Positions 1-7,923 are shown, numbered from the stretch's first letter. The stretch is 17,505 bases of DNA from Clostridia bacterium (GCA_900770255.1 CAAGJN010000052.1:1-17505), one strand, 5' to 3'. Notes: a model not told the origin generated them from the sequence alone. Numbers and translations are program-made.

Positions 1-899
1 AATTTACCGTGCCCGAGGAATATGAGGGCAAAAAGGCGTTTTATTTCCTGCGCGGATGTGCGGGTATTTCGGCGCGCGCTCTGAGCTCGCTCAAGTGCAT
101 TGACGGCGGTATAACAAGAAACGGAGAGCTGCTGCGGACTATCGACAGGCTGCACGCGGGCGACGTTGTCGTGATCCGTCTGCCCGAGGAGAGCGGGACT
201 GTTGAGCCGATGGATATGGATATAGATGTTATATATGAGGATGCGGATCTGCTTGCCGTGAACAAGTCCCCGTTTCTCGCAATGCACCCGAGCCACAATC
301 ACCAGGGCGATACGCTCGCCAACGCCGTGGCGGGACATCTGAAGCGCGAGGGAAAAAGCGCCGTGTTCCGCTGCGTAGGCAGGCTTGACAAGGGAACCTC
401 GGGCGTTGTGCTCTGCGCTTTGAACCGATATGCGGCGGCACGGATGCCGCACAGCGTAAAAAAGCGCTATCTTGCCGTTGTCAGAGGGCGTTTTGAGGGC
501 AGCGGCACGATAGACAGGCCGATATACAGACCGGATCCGATGAAGACCCTGCGCGCCTGCGGCGAAGCTCCGGACAGCGAGCATGCGGTCACGCACTGGG
601 ATAGCCTGTATTCGGACGGCAGCTACAGTCTGCTGCGTCTGCGGCTTGAGACGGGGCGAACGCATCAGATAAGAGTGCATTTCGCGTCAATGGGAGCTCC
701 GCTTGCGGGCGACACCATGTACGGCGCGCCGGAGACTGAGCTCGGCCACCATCTGCTTCACTGCGCCGAGTGCGCCTTCGTTCACCCCGCCTCAAATGAG
801 CCGATGAGCATCAAGGCGGAGCCGCCTGCCGACTTCCTCGGCTTCTGCAAAACATTTATTCCGGCTGAAACGCTGGTCAAAATATTCAATTACACATGA
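1..899 (+). CDS. RluA-family 23S rRNA/tRNA pseudouridine synthase (5' end cut by window)
   Basis: The protein isomerises specific uridines of rRNA or tRNA to pseudouridine. The reading frame is open to the left edge (codons for F and T precede a GTG at 9), so the true start probably lies outside the window. Numbered from that GTG, an S4-like RNA-binding region covers about residues 12-58 (RNGELLRTIDRLHAGDVV). The catalytic motif GRLDKGTSG is at 124-132, with Asp127 as the expected nucleophile. The second family motif GRTHQIRVHFA is at 216-226, and the protein ends at a TGA. Which uridine is modified cannot be read from the sequence, so I give no RluB/C/D symbol. There is no clear terminator before the next promoter. 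The family call is firm; the start and target are not. Confidence 0.93.
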   Translation, partial: FTVPEEYEGKKAFYFLRGCAGISARALSSLKCIDGGITRNGELLRTIDRLHAGDVVVIRLPEESGTVEPMDMDIDVIYEDADLLAVNKSPFLAMHPSHNHQGDTLANAVAGHLKREGKSAVFRCVGRLDKGTSGVVLCALNRYAAARMPHSVKKRYLAVVRGRFEGSGTIDRPIYRPDPMKTLRACGEAPDSEHAVTHWDSLYSDGSYSLLRLRLETGRTHQIRVHFASMGAPLAGDTMYGAPETELGHHLLHCAECAFVHPASNEPMSIKAEPPADFLGFCKTFIPAETLVKIFNYT

Positions 900-967
900 A
901 TAAACTGCATATTTTCCGTTAAATCTTAAGAAAAAGCTGAAATTATGAAAAAATATTCAAAAAACTG

Positions 968-995
968 TTGCATTTTCAAAATATGGTGATATAAT
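968..995 (+). promoter_or_regulatory. Sigma-A promoter with extended -10, for the amino acid ABC operon
   Basis: A -35 element TTGCAT (968-973) and a perfect -10 TATAAT (990-995) are separated by 16 bp. A TG lies one base upstream of the -10 (987-988), making an extended -10. A ribosome site AGGAGGA (1014-1020) and the ATG at 1029 follow. This predicts strong vegetative expression. Confidence 0.75.
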
Positions 996-1028
996 ACACT
1001 CATAAAATGAAACAGGAGGAAAACAACA

Positions 1029-1901
1029 ATGAAAAAGTTTACGAAGATAATTGCTCTCGTGCTTGCTCTTGCCTGCATCTGCACGGCTTTTGCGGCATGC
1101 GGCGGCAATAAGGATGACGATAAGGAAAAGACCCCCGCAGTCAAGGTCATCGAATATAACCTGACTGAGGAGCAGTACGCTTTCGGTGTTGACAAGAATC
1201 AGCCCGAGCTGCTCACCCAGGTTAATGAGATAATCAAAGAGATGAAGAGCGACGGCTCTTTCGACGCTATCTGTGACAAGTATTTCGGCGACGGTGAGCC
1301 CACAGCCGTCAAGTCCGCCGCTCTCGATGAGAGCAAAGATCAGCTCGTTGTTGCCACAAATGCCGCTTTCGAGCCTTTCGAGTACACCAAGGGCGATGAT
1401 TTCTACGGCATCGACATGGAGATCGCCGCTTACATAGCTCAGAAGCTCGGTAAGGAGCTCGTTATTCAGAACATGGATTTCGACGCTGTCTGTCTCTCCG
1501 TCGGCCAGCACAAGTGCGATATGGCGATGGCCGGCCTTACTGTCAGAGAGGATCGCAAGGAGTATGTCAACTTCTCGGAGACCTACTATGAGGCTTCTCA
1601 GAGAGTTATTGTCAAGGGTACTGATACCACTTTTGACAGCTGCAAGGACGCAGACGCTGTTGCGGCTATCCTCAAGGGTCTTGGCGCTGACAAGAAGATC
1701 GGCTGCCAGCAGGGCACTACCGGTCAGTTCTATATCGACGGCGATAAGGAGTTCGGCTTTGACGGCCTTACCGCAAAGTCAGTTGCGTATAAGAGCGGCG
1801 CTCTTGCAGTTCAGGATCTTATCAACGGCGGTGTTGACTATGTCATCATCGACTCCGCTCCCGCGGACAGCATCGTCAAGGCCATAAATGATGTTGCCTG
1901 A
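1029..1901 (+). CDS. Amino acid ABC transporter substrate-binding lipoprotein, apparently circularly permuted
   Basis: Extracytoplasmic binding protein (SBP_bac_3 type) of a polar amino acid importer, delivering substrate to the permease and ATPase encoded next. It has a lipoprotein signal peptide, with the predicted lipidated Cys24 in FAACGG. The usual domain runs from about residue 104 (DQLVVATNAAFEPFEY) to the end. It includes AGLTVREDRKEY (168-179), where Arg176 should hold the substrate carboxylate, and VIIDSAPAD near 272-280, where Asp276 should hold the amino group. The chain then stops at NDVA, just before the piece that normally ends the fold. That piece (EEQYAFGV, PELLTQVN, DKYFG) instead sits at residues 38-86, ahead of the canonical N-terminus. 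All parts seem present in permuted order. ATG 1029 has a strong ribosome site 8 bases upstream. The substrate is unknown. Confidence 0.93.
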   Translation: MKKFTKIIALVLALACICTAFAACGGNKDDDKEKTPAVKVIEYNLTEEQYAFGVDKNQPELLTQVNEIIKEMKSDGSFDAICDKYFGDGEPTAVKSAALDESKDQLVVATNAAFEPFEYTKGDDFYGIDMEIAAYIAQKLGKELVIQNMDFDAVCLSVGQHKCDMAMAGLTVREDRKEYVNFSETYYEASQRVIVKGTDTTFDSCKDADAVAAILKGLGADKKIGCQQGTTGQFYIDGDKEFGFDGLTAKSVAYKSGALAVQDLINGGVDYVIIDSAPADSIVKAINDVA

Positions 1902-1925
1902 GGCTGAATTTTAATAATGCAAAAG

Positions 1926-1957
1926 AAGGCTGTTTCGGTCGAAACGGCCTTCCTTTT
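1926..1957 (+). terminator. Hairpin after the binding-protein gene (partial terminator or mRNA-stabilising stem)
   Basis: AAGGCTGTTTC (1926-1936) pairs with GAAACGGCCTT (1941-1951): 11 bp with one G-U pair and loop GGTC. The stem is followed by CCTTTT, a short T tract. Because the permease gene follows without its own visible promoter, the hairpin probably lowers rather than abolishes read-through, or protects the 3' end of the upstream message. Confidence 0.65.
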
Positions 1958-2009
1958 GATTATTCGGCTTAAATTTTTGACCATCTTTCGCGGTAAAGGA
2001 ACAACAAAT

Positions 2010-2732
2010 ATGAATGAGTTTATATCAAGTCTTCCGAAGAAGATCGATAAGTTTCTAGAGATACTTATCGACTACAACGGTTATGTCAAGGTTTTGCAGG
2101 GCCTTCAGAACACGTTGAAGATCGCTGTTCTCGGACTTATCATCGGTATCGTTATCGGCACGCTCATCGCAACGGTGCGCGTGATACCCAAATATAAGGT
2201 GCTCCCGAGGATTCTCAACGGCATCTGCACATTTTACGTCGGCCTTTTCAGAGGCACGCCCATGGTCGTCCAGTTGCTCATATTCTACTACGTCGTGCTG
2301 CCGATAATGGGGATTAATCTGCCGTCGGTTAGCGTTGCAACAGCGGTTTTCGGCCTCAACAGCGGAGCATACATCTCTGAGATGATGCGAAGCGGCATCC
2401 AGAGCGTCGATTACGGTCAGATGGAGGGCGGCAGAAGCGTCGGCCTGAGCTTTTCAACTACAATGATGCGCATCGTTATCCCGCAGGCTGTCAAGAATAT
2501 TCTTCCGACTCTCGGCAATGAGTTTATCGCGCTTATAAAAGAGACTTCGGTCGTGTCCTTTGTCGGCGCGCTTGATCTGTATGTCGCTTTCAGCTACATC
2601 GGTTCAAACAGCTACGAATTTATGGTGCCCTATATTGCTATGGCGCTTATATATATCATTATCGTGTGCATCATAACGCTGCTCGTAAAATGGATGGAAA
2701 GGAGCCTGAACAAGAGTGATAGACGTAATTGA
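2010..2732 (+). CDS. Amino acid ABC transporter permease, HisM/GlnP type
   Basis: Inner-membrane permease that forms the channel of the importer. I place the start at ATG 2010 (MNEFISSLPKK), preceded by AAAGGA at 1995-2000, giving 240 residues, typical for the family. A longer frame from 1917 runs through the intergenic hairpin and is not credible. Hydrophobic segments lie near residues 36-57, 73-99, 106-120, 177-198 and 206-227. The EAA-type cytoplasmic loop that docks on the ATPase is visible at about 138-160 (MEGGRSVGLSFSTTMMRIVI, then PQA). The RGTPMVVQL segment (81-89) is typical of polar amino acid permeases. The gene overlaps the ATPase gene by 17 bases, so the two are probably translated together. 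Confidence 0.94.
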   Translation: MNEFISSLPKKIDKFLEILIDYNGYVKVLQGLQNTLKIAVLGLIIGIVIGTLIATVRVIPKYKVLPRILNGICTFYVGLFRGTPMVVQLLIFYYVVLPIMGINLPSVSVATAVFGLNSGAYISEMMRSGIQSVDYGQMEGGRSVGLSFSTTMMRIVIPQAVKNILPTLGNEFIALIKETSVVSFVGALDLYVAFSYIGSNSYEFMVPYIAMALIYIIIVCIITLLVKWMERSLNKSDRRN

Positions 2733-3507
2733 TCTGAAAAAGAGCTTTGGGGATAACGAAGTCCTCAAGGGTATCAGCATGACTATCAACAAGGGCGATA
2801 TCGTCGTTATTATCGGCCCCTCCGGCTCCGGCAAGAGCACGTTTCTGCGCTGCCTCAACTGCATGGAGGATCCTACTGCAGGCAAGATTATTTTTGAGGG
2901 CGTGGATATAGCAGACCCTAAGGTCGATATAAACATCCACCGCAGAAAAATGGGCATGGTGTTTCAGCACTTTAACCTCTTTAACAACAAGACGGTGCTG
3001 CAGAATATAATGCTCTCTCCCGTTATCTGCGCCAAGCAGGACAGGCGCAAGGCGGTCATTCATAACATGTTTCACAAGGATAAGCTCCCCGCGCGCCCGG
3101 TGGCCGAGATAAAGCAGGAGGCGGAGGCCAACGCCCGCCGCCTGCTCGAAAGAATAGGCCTGCAGGATAAAGCGGACGTCTATCCGTCAACGCTCTCCGG
3201 CGGTCAGAAGCAGCGCGTTGCGATAATCCGCTCGCTTGCCATGAATCCGGAGGTCATTCTCTTTGACGAGCCGACGAGCGCGCTCGATCCCGAGATGGTC
3301 GGCGAGGTTCTCGACCTTATGAAGCAGCTTGCCAGGGAAGGCATGACGATGGTCGTCGTGACCCACGAGATGGGGTTCGCCCGCGAAGTCGGCACGAGGG
3401 TCATTTTCATGGACGAGGGCAGGATGGTGGAGGAAAACACCCCCGAGGAATTCTTCACGAATCCGCAGAGCCCGCGCGCAAAGGACTTTCTTTCAAAGGT
3501 TCTGTAA
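2716..3507 (+). CDS. Amino acid ABC transporter ATP-binding protein, GlnQ type, with an insertion
   Basis: Cytoplasmic ATPase that powers the importer. It starts at GTG 2716 inside the end of the permease gene, with AAAGGAG about 12 bases upstream. All ABC motifs are intact: Walker A GPSGSGKST (34-42), Q-loop Gln84, signature LSGGQ (160-164), Walker B ILFDEP (181-186, catalytic Glu185) and switch His217. At 263 residues it is about 20 longer than the roughly 240 usual for GlnQ. The extra length lies near residues 104-133 (around ICAKQDRRKAVIHNMFHKDK), in the helical subdomain between the Q-loop and the signature, next to the surface that meets the permease. A rho-independent terminator follows. 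Confidence 0.95.
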   Translation: MIDVIDLKKSFGDNEVLKGISMTINKGDIVVIIGPSGSGKSTFLRCLNCMEDPTAGKIIFEGVDIADPKVDINIHRRKMGMVFQHFNLFNNKTVLQNIMLSPVICAKQDRRKAVIHNMFHKDKLPARPVAEIKQEAEANARRLLERIGLQDKADVYPSTLSGGQKQRVAIIRSLAMNPEVILFDEPTSALDPEMVGEVLDLMKQLAREGMTMVVVTHEMGFAREVGTRVIFMDEGRMVEENTPEEFFTNPQSPRAKDFLSKVL

Positions 3508-3517
3508 ACAGAAGTAT

Positions 3518-3558
3518 AAGCTCCCCGATGACAGCCGGATTGCCGTCGGGGAGCTTTT
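3518..3558 (+). terminator. Rho-independent terminator of the ABC importer operon
   Basis: AAGCTCCCCGA (3518-3528) pairs perfectly with TCGGGGAGCTT (3546-3556), an 11-bp GC-rich stem, followed by a run of T residues. It begins 10 bases after the ATPase stop. Confidence 0.85.
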
Positions 3559-3584
3559 GCATATTGCGATTTGCATATTTCGAT
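3559..3584. repeat. Short near-perfect direct repeat between two terminators
   Basis: GCATATTGCGAT (3559-3570) recurs as GCATATTTCGAT (3573-3584), with one mismatch and a 14-bp period. The period is not a helical turn, and no gene start lies nearby to regulate. The rest of this spacer up to 3686 shows nothing recognisable. Confidence 0.4.
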
Positions 3585-3683
3585 GTGACGGGCACACTTG
3601 CCGAGAGCGGGGCTTCATCCGTGACCGGAGAAAACCGCGGACGCTTAAGGACAGCCGCCGCACAAACAAAAAATTGTACGCCG

Positions 3684-3719
3684 AAAAAATCTCCGCCGAT
3701 AACTTATCGGCGGAGATTT
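3684..3719 (-). terminator. Rho-independent terminator of the MFS-hydrolase operon
   Basis: A perfect 14-bp stem, AAATCTCCGCCGAT (3687-3700) with ATCGGCGGAGATTT (3706-3719), has a 5-base loop. Read on the minus strand it is followed by a T run (complement of the A run at 3684-3689), and it lies just beyond the hydrolase stop at 3726. Confidence 0.88.
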
Positions 3720-3725
3720 GCGGTT

Positions 3726-5660
3726 TTATCTTTCTTTTTTCTTTCGGGCTATCGGCAGCATCACTGCGCCGATCAGGAGCGCTGCGGCCGAAGCTGCGAC
3801 AGGCGCGCCTGTTTCGGGAGTCAGCGGTTTACTCGCTGCTGCGCTTTCGCTCTCCGCTGTTGCGACGGACTCTGCAGGCTTCTTGCCGGAGAGAAAGACA
3901 TAGTTGTCATATTCCGTTTCGTCCATTGCGGTAAACGTGAATGTCTTGCTCTTGACAAGCGGCACCTTGCCGTTTCTGAGCGAGTAGGTGACAGTTATCG
4001 TGAACGGATCCGTGCTCTTCGGGAGCTCATGCTTTTTGAGATCTATATTGAGACTCTCGCCTACCTTCAGAACGGTGCCGTTTTTCGCCGAGAGGTCGAG
4101 GTCGATACCCCCAGCCCTGACGTCTATTATCTGGATGTCATACTGTTCTGACAGGCTCTCAATAAATAACGATTCGTCCTTTGCCGTGTGGAAGCCGCAG
4201 GGCGAATTGTCAAACTTCATGAACAGTCCGTTTGCCGGGTTCTGGCCGAGCCCGAACTGCGGAAATTCGGGGTCGGAGTAGATGTCGGTTATCCTGTCGG
4301 TGAAGAAGAACGTCAGGTAGAAGCTCCGTGTATATCTGTCCCACGGGCACATGCCGTGGAACTGACCGTTGACAAACCATGTGTTCTCGGGCAGATAAGA
4401 GCAGCTCGCGTCGATGTCGCGCTCGGGCGAAATATGCCAGTGTGTCGGGTCGCTGCAAACGGTGTTCTGCTTTTGATAGTCGGCCGGGAATGTTTCGCCG
4501 AACGGCGCGCAGTAAGCGCCGGAGGAGGAGTGAACGTCGATGATGTAGTCGGAATTCACTCCGGTGCTTGTGCCGATGTCGTGCTCTGTGTTCGAGATTA
4601 TGGCTATCCGCGTGCCGGCATCCTGAGCGCGCTTGAGACCTTCGCTCATGTTGGCCATAGCGTTGTAGTGCATCTCGTCGCTTTTAGCGATGAGCTCGGC
4701 GTTTTCAACGGGATCGAGGTATTCTGCTTTCAGCTCCTCGTACTTATCGAGCGGAACGAAGTCCCAAACGCTGCCGAAGTTTATTACGATGTCGAGCAGA
4801 TACTGATGAAGGATATCGTTAAACGCCTGGTTAAGGCGGTCAAAGCCAAACGCTTCAACGAGCCACTCCCATTCGTCCTCGTTGCGAAAGCCGATCTCAA
4901 CATACTCGATCAGCGTCGCAACGTCAAAGTGGATATTACCCTCAAACAGGTCGACGACGAGCTGAGTGCCGCCGATGGCAGGAGCATCCATAATGGCACG
5001 GTCAACGTCGCCCTTTGTGCCATAGTAGTAGAGATAGGTTGCGGTGAGCTGGCCGCCGTGGCTCAGACCGTAGAGGTTGACCTTTCTGCTGCCGGTGAGC
5101 TGCTTTACCTCCTGGATAAACTTGTCGAGCTTTGCGGCGTTTTCAACCTGACCCATGCGCCAGTCCTCGGTGAAGGTGAAGTGATTCTCGGCGCCGACAC
5201 GTTCGATAAGGTCGGCCGAGATCTCTTTTTCGGCGATGTAGTTCTCCTCGCCCCGTTCCATGAGCACGGAGGCGCGTGTGTTTGCCGCCCCCTCGGGATA
5301 GACGGAGAGGTCATATTTTGAAGTGCCGTCGGGGTTGCAGCGCATCGGCTCGAGCAGCTCCAGACCCGCCTCGCCGACGGTTTTGACGAGCAGGCTGTAG
5401 TCTCCGAATGCGGCGCCCGCGAGACCGCCGGCGAGCTCGGGAATATTTTCAATAACGAGCGTCTTGAGATCGTCCATGTTGATGCCCCAGACCTGATGCT
5501 CGTTTTCGCCGCCGAGGTCATAGAACAATGACGGCCCTGAATAGCCCTGCACAATGATGACGGGCGTGACCTTATCCTGTGCGAACACGGACATGGGCAG
5601 CATACATATTAGCAGAACCGCGCACAGCAGCGCAGCAATTATTCTCTTTGTGTTTTTCAT
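3726..5660 (-). CDS. Secreted alpha/beta hydrolase (lipase/esterase-like) with C-terminal wall-sorting-like tail
   Basis: Large exported hydrolase of 644 residues. Residues 1-27 form a signal peptide ending SVFA. PVIIVQGYSGPS (33-44) looks like the first strand and oxyanion turn. GLSHGG (198-203) is the nucleophile elbow, with Ser200 the likely catalytic serine, and DAPAIGGTQ (225-233) fits the next strand of a lipase core. Candidate catalytic histidines are in THWH (406-409) and QFHGMCPWD (433-441); the acid residue is uncertain. Residues about 505-590 look like a beta-rich stalk. The end has a Ser/Ala/Glu-rich linker, TPETG (614-618), a hydrophobic helix and RKKKER, the layout of a sortase signal with a non-LPXTG motif. 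The ATG overlaps the MFS stop as ATGA. Substrate unknown; a lipid or ester is inferred from the fold. Confidence 0.85.
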   Translation of the reverse strand: MKNTKRIIAALLCAVLLICMLPMSVFAQDKVTPVIIVQGYSGPSLFYDLGGENEHQVWGINMDDLKTLVIENIPELAGGLAGAAFGDYSLLVKTVGEAGLELLEPMRCNPDGTSKYDLSVYPEGAANTRASVLMERGEENYIAEKEISADLIERVGAENHFTFTEDWRMGQVENAAKLDKFIQEVKQLTGSRKVNLYGLSHGGQLTATYLYYYGTKGDVDRAIMDAPAIGGTQLVVDLFEGNIHFDVATLIEYVEIGFRNEDEWEWLVEAFGFDRLNQAFNDILHQYLLDIVINFGSVWDFVPLDKYEELKAEYLDPVENAELIAKSDEMHYNAMANMSEGLKRAQDAGTRIAIISNTEHDIGTSTGVNSDYIIDVHSSSGAYCAPFGETFPADYQKQNTVCSDPTHWHISPERDIDASCSYLPENTWFVNGQFHGMCPWDRYTRSFYLTFFFTDRITDIYSDPEFPQFGLGQNPANGLFMKFDNSPCGFHTAKDESLFIESLSEQYDIQIIDVRAGGIDLDLSAKNGTVLKVGESLNIDLKKHELPKSTDPFTITVTYSLRNGKVPLVKSKTFTFTAMDETEYDNYVFLSGKKPAESVATAESESAAASKPLTPETGAPVAASAAALLIGAVMLPIARKKKER

Positions 5661-6995
5661 GCCTTCTTCTCCTTACTTGCCTTTCTGAGGAAAATGAGCG
5701 GAACGATGATGAAAACGGAGATTATCGCTGCGACAAGGAAGATTGTCGGGATTGGGACGAACGTAAGCTCGCCGTAGTCGTTTGTCATTGTGCCGAGCTC
5801 ATATCTGCTGGAGAATTTGGAAATAGTCCAGCTGCCGATCTTCGGTCCGATGACCATGGGCAGAGTAACAGTGAACAGCATTCTGACGCCCTGGAACTGG
5901 CCGACTTTATCCTCGGGAGTGTAGTCGCGCACGGTGGCGTTGAGGATAATCATAAGCAGGCCGTAGCCGATGATCATAACGAGCGCGAGCAGCGCGAAGC
6001 TCATGAGAGTTTTTGCAAAGAAGAGAGACAGAAGTCCGCAGACGAAGAGCGCCACAGCGGGGAAGACGAATATCTGTTTTCCGACTCTGTCGAGCAGTTT
6101 GCCGAGCAGGACTGTGACGGCAATAAGGCCGATGAGCGCGCCGGCAGCGCCGAGGATGAGTGGAACGGTGATATTGAGCGTCGCGAGGTCAAGGCCGAGA
6201 TAGTGCTGAACATAGATAAATATGTATGGCAGGAAAACCTGGACGGCCGTGTTGAAGATGCAGGCCGACGCGAGGCAGAGATAGAGCGAAGCGTTGTTTT
6301 TGACAACTGACGGACGGAAGCCGTAGACAAGGTCGCTTAAATAGTTTGTGTTCTTCTTGACGCCCTTGCGGGGATCCTTGATGGAAAACAGGCCGATAAT
6401 GCCGCATAGCGTGACCAACGCGCCGAGAAAGATGAAGCAGGCGGGATAGCCAACGGCTTCAACGCCGAACCCGAAGGCGACGGTGACGAGCACGGTGGCG
6501 AGTACGGGGAGCAGTGCGAGCACGGCTTCGGCGGTGCCGCGGTTCTCGGGAACGGTGACGTCGGTGACCCAGGCGTTAAACGCCGCGTCGTTTGAGGTCG
6601 AGCCGAAGAAGGTCATGACGCAGTCCATTATTATGACGATGCTAACGGTTGCCGCAACGACCTTGGCCTCGTCCGAGATTGAGAAGAGCTTGCCGATATT
6701 TGAACGGGAAATAAACGCGAACACGGCGACGGTAAAGCCCCAGATTATGTAGCCTCCGCAGATGAATACCTTACGGCGGTCGAGCTTGTCGCTGAGCGTG
6801 CCCATAAGAAAGGTTGTTACAACTGCGGCAACGGCGCTCGCGGCGACCATCTTTGAGATGTCGTCGGCGGTACCGCCGATGTAGTTGTAGAGGAATGTGT
6901 TGAAATAGACGTTCTCAACAGCCCATGCCACCTGGCCGATAAAGCCGAACAGCACTATGTTGAAGAGAATACGCCCTCCGAGTTTTTTCTTTTCC
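5657..6995 (-). CDS. Major facilitator superfamily transporter, 12 membrane helices (GPH-like)
   Basis: Integral membrane carrier of 446 residues with about 12 hydrophobic segments. Its first base is at 6997, a TTG start supported by GGAGG (7006-7010) eight bases upstream. The loop after helix 2, GTLSDKLDRRK near residues 66-76, matches MFS motif A. The N-terminal WAVENVYFNTFLYNYIGG and the NAWVTDVTVPENRGTAEA loop recall the glycoside-pentoside-hexuronide branch, though that assignment is only by resemblance. The protein ends KEKKA. Its TGA overlaps the ATG of the secreted hydrolase (ATGA), so the two are translationally coupled. The carrier may import a product of that hydrolase or export something related; this is inference. 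Note that the coding region extends to 6997. Confidence 0.9.
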
Positions 6996-7005
6996 AAATG
7001 TATAT

Positions 7006-7010
7006 CCTCC
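7006..7010 (-). promoter_or_regulatory. Ribosome binding site that fixes a TTG start for the MFS transporter
   Basis: GGAGG on the minus strand lies 8 bases before TTG (6997-6995). There is no in-frame ATG nearby, so this site supports TTG initiation. Confidence 0.75.
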
Positions 7011-7057
7011 GTTTCCGGGCGTGAAACTGAGCCGCCCGATATATTTTGACGTAGAAT

Positions 7058-7086
7058 ATAATAACAAATTTTATTGTAATAATCAA
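7058..7086 (-). promoter_or_regulatory. Sigma-A-like promoter for the MFS-hydrolase operon
   Basis: On the minus strand, -35 TTGATT (7086-7081) and -10 TATTAT (7063-7058) are separated by 17 bp, in an AT-rich spacer about 60 bases upstream of the TTG start. Four of six and five of six positions match consensus. Confidence 0.6.
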
Positions 7087-7116
7087 TATATTTTGTATAA
7101 AATAATTACATTTCGT

Positions 7117-7923
7117 TTATTGAGCGGGGACTTTTTTGCCCAATTTAACGGTCTGAGCGAGCCACACGGCGCAGGACTGCTCATAGTAGGGAAACACAAA
7201 CAGGGCGGGCAGAATCAGCAGACAGCTCAGAAACCAGAGCGCAAAGCCGGACTTGAAGCGCAGAAACTCCGCGCAGTGCCCCCGCATGAGCGTCTGACTG
7301 AGCTTGAGCGCGCGCCGCACGCTGAGCTCCGGGTAAGCCGCGACAAGATAGCCCGCCGCCGCCCAGAGCTGACGGGTTACGCCGCAAAACACAACCCCGG
7401 CTATCAGCAGCAGCACGCTGCCGGTGAGTATGGCCGCCGCCGTGATAAGCCCCGTGCCGGAGGAGAGCAGAATCCATATCCCGCCCGCCGCGAGCGCAGC
7501 GCCCGGCAGCAGAAAAAATACCCATGACAGCAGATTGAGCACTATCAGCGTAAGCTCCAGGCGAAATGCCTTGAAGGCCTGCCTGCCTCTGTATGTGAGC
7601 ACCGAGCGGGCCGCGCTGCGCCTTTTGTTGAGCGCGCCGAGCAGAAAGAAATCGCGCATGCCCTGCCTTATCGGAGCTGCGAGGGCCAGGATAAACATGG
7701 AGAGAAGCACGCATACGGCCGCGTTTACCAACGGCACGAGTACGGAGGAGACAGAGGACAGAGCTGCTGTGATCGTTTGCGTGTGAAGCAGAAGTCTCAC
7801 TCCCGCGGTCATAAAGCCGCCGGCTGCAGCCACCGCGGCCGTGCATAGAAAGAGTCCCGAGCTGCCCTTGCCGCCGACTATCTGTGCCGCCCGTCCGAAA
7901 ACTCTGATCTCTGCATTTTTCAT
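7117..7923 (-). CDS. DUF975-like multi-pass membrane protein
   Basis: Membrane protein of unknown function, 268 residues from ATG 7923. AAGGA (7935-7939) lies 11 bases before that ATG. A GTG at 7950 would add nine residues, but its purine-rich stretch abuts the codon directly, so I prefer the ATG. There are about six hydrophobic segments. The C-terminal part (SVRRALKLSQTLMRGHCAEF, a long hydrophobic stretch, then FVFPYYEQSCAVW) resembles DUF975 proteins, where an S..LM.G motif precedes helices ending in a PY motif; I recognise this by pattern only. The middle helix is rich in Gly and Ala. The gene lies about 30 bp upstream of the MFS promoter in the same direction, with no terminator between, so read-through is possible. 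Confidence 0.72.
   Translation of the reverse strand: MKNAEIRVFGRAAQIVGGKGSSGLFLCTAAVAAAGGFMTAGVRLLLHTQTITAALSSVSSVLVPLVNAAVCVLLSMFILALAAPIRQGMRDFFLLGALNKRRSAARSVLTYRGRQAFKAFRLELTLIVLNLLSWVFFLLPGAALAAGGIWILLSSGTGLITAAAILTGSVLLLIAGVVFCGVTRQLWAAAGYLVAAYPELSVRRALKLSQTLMRGHCAEFLRFKSGFALWFLSCLLILPALFVFPYYEQSCAVWLAQTVKLGKKVPAQ

Noticed and set aside
957..1511. Minus-strand frame over the binding-protein gene
   Set aside because: It lies antisense to a clear lipoprotein gene with promoter and ribosome site, and the translation resembles no family.
1917..2009. Upstream extension of the permease gene
   Set aside because: It would translate through the intergenic hairpin; ATG 2010 has its own AAAGGA site and gives the usual family length.
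4188..5321. Long plus-strand frame (377 codons) opposite the hydrolase gene
   Set aside because: It mirrors the codon structure of the minus-strand hydrolase, which has a signal peptide, a serine-elbow motif, an operon partner and a terminator. The mirror frame has no such features and no ribosome site.
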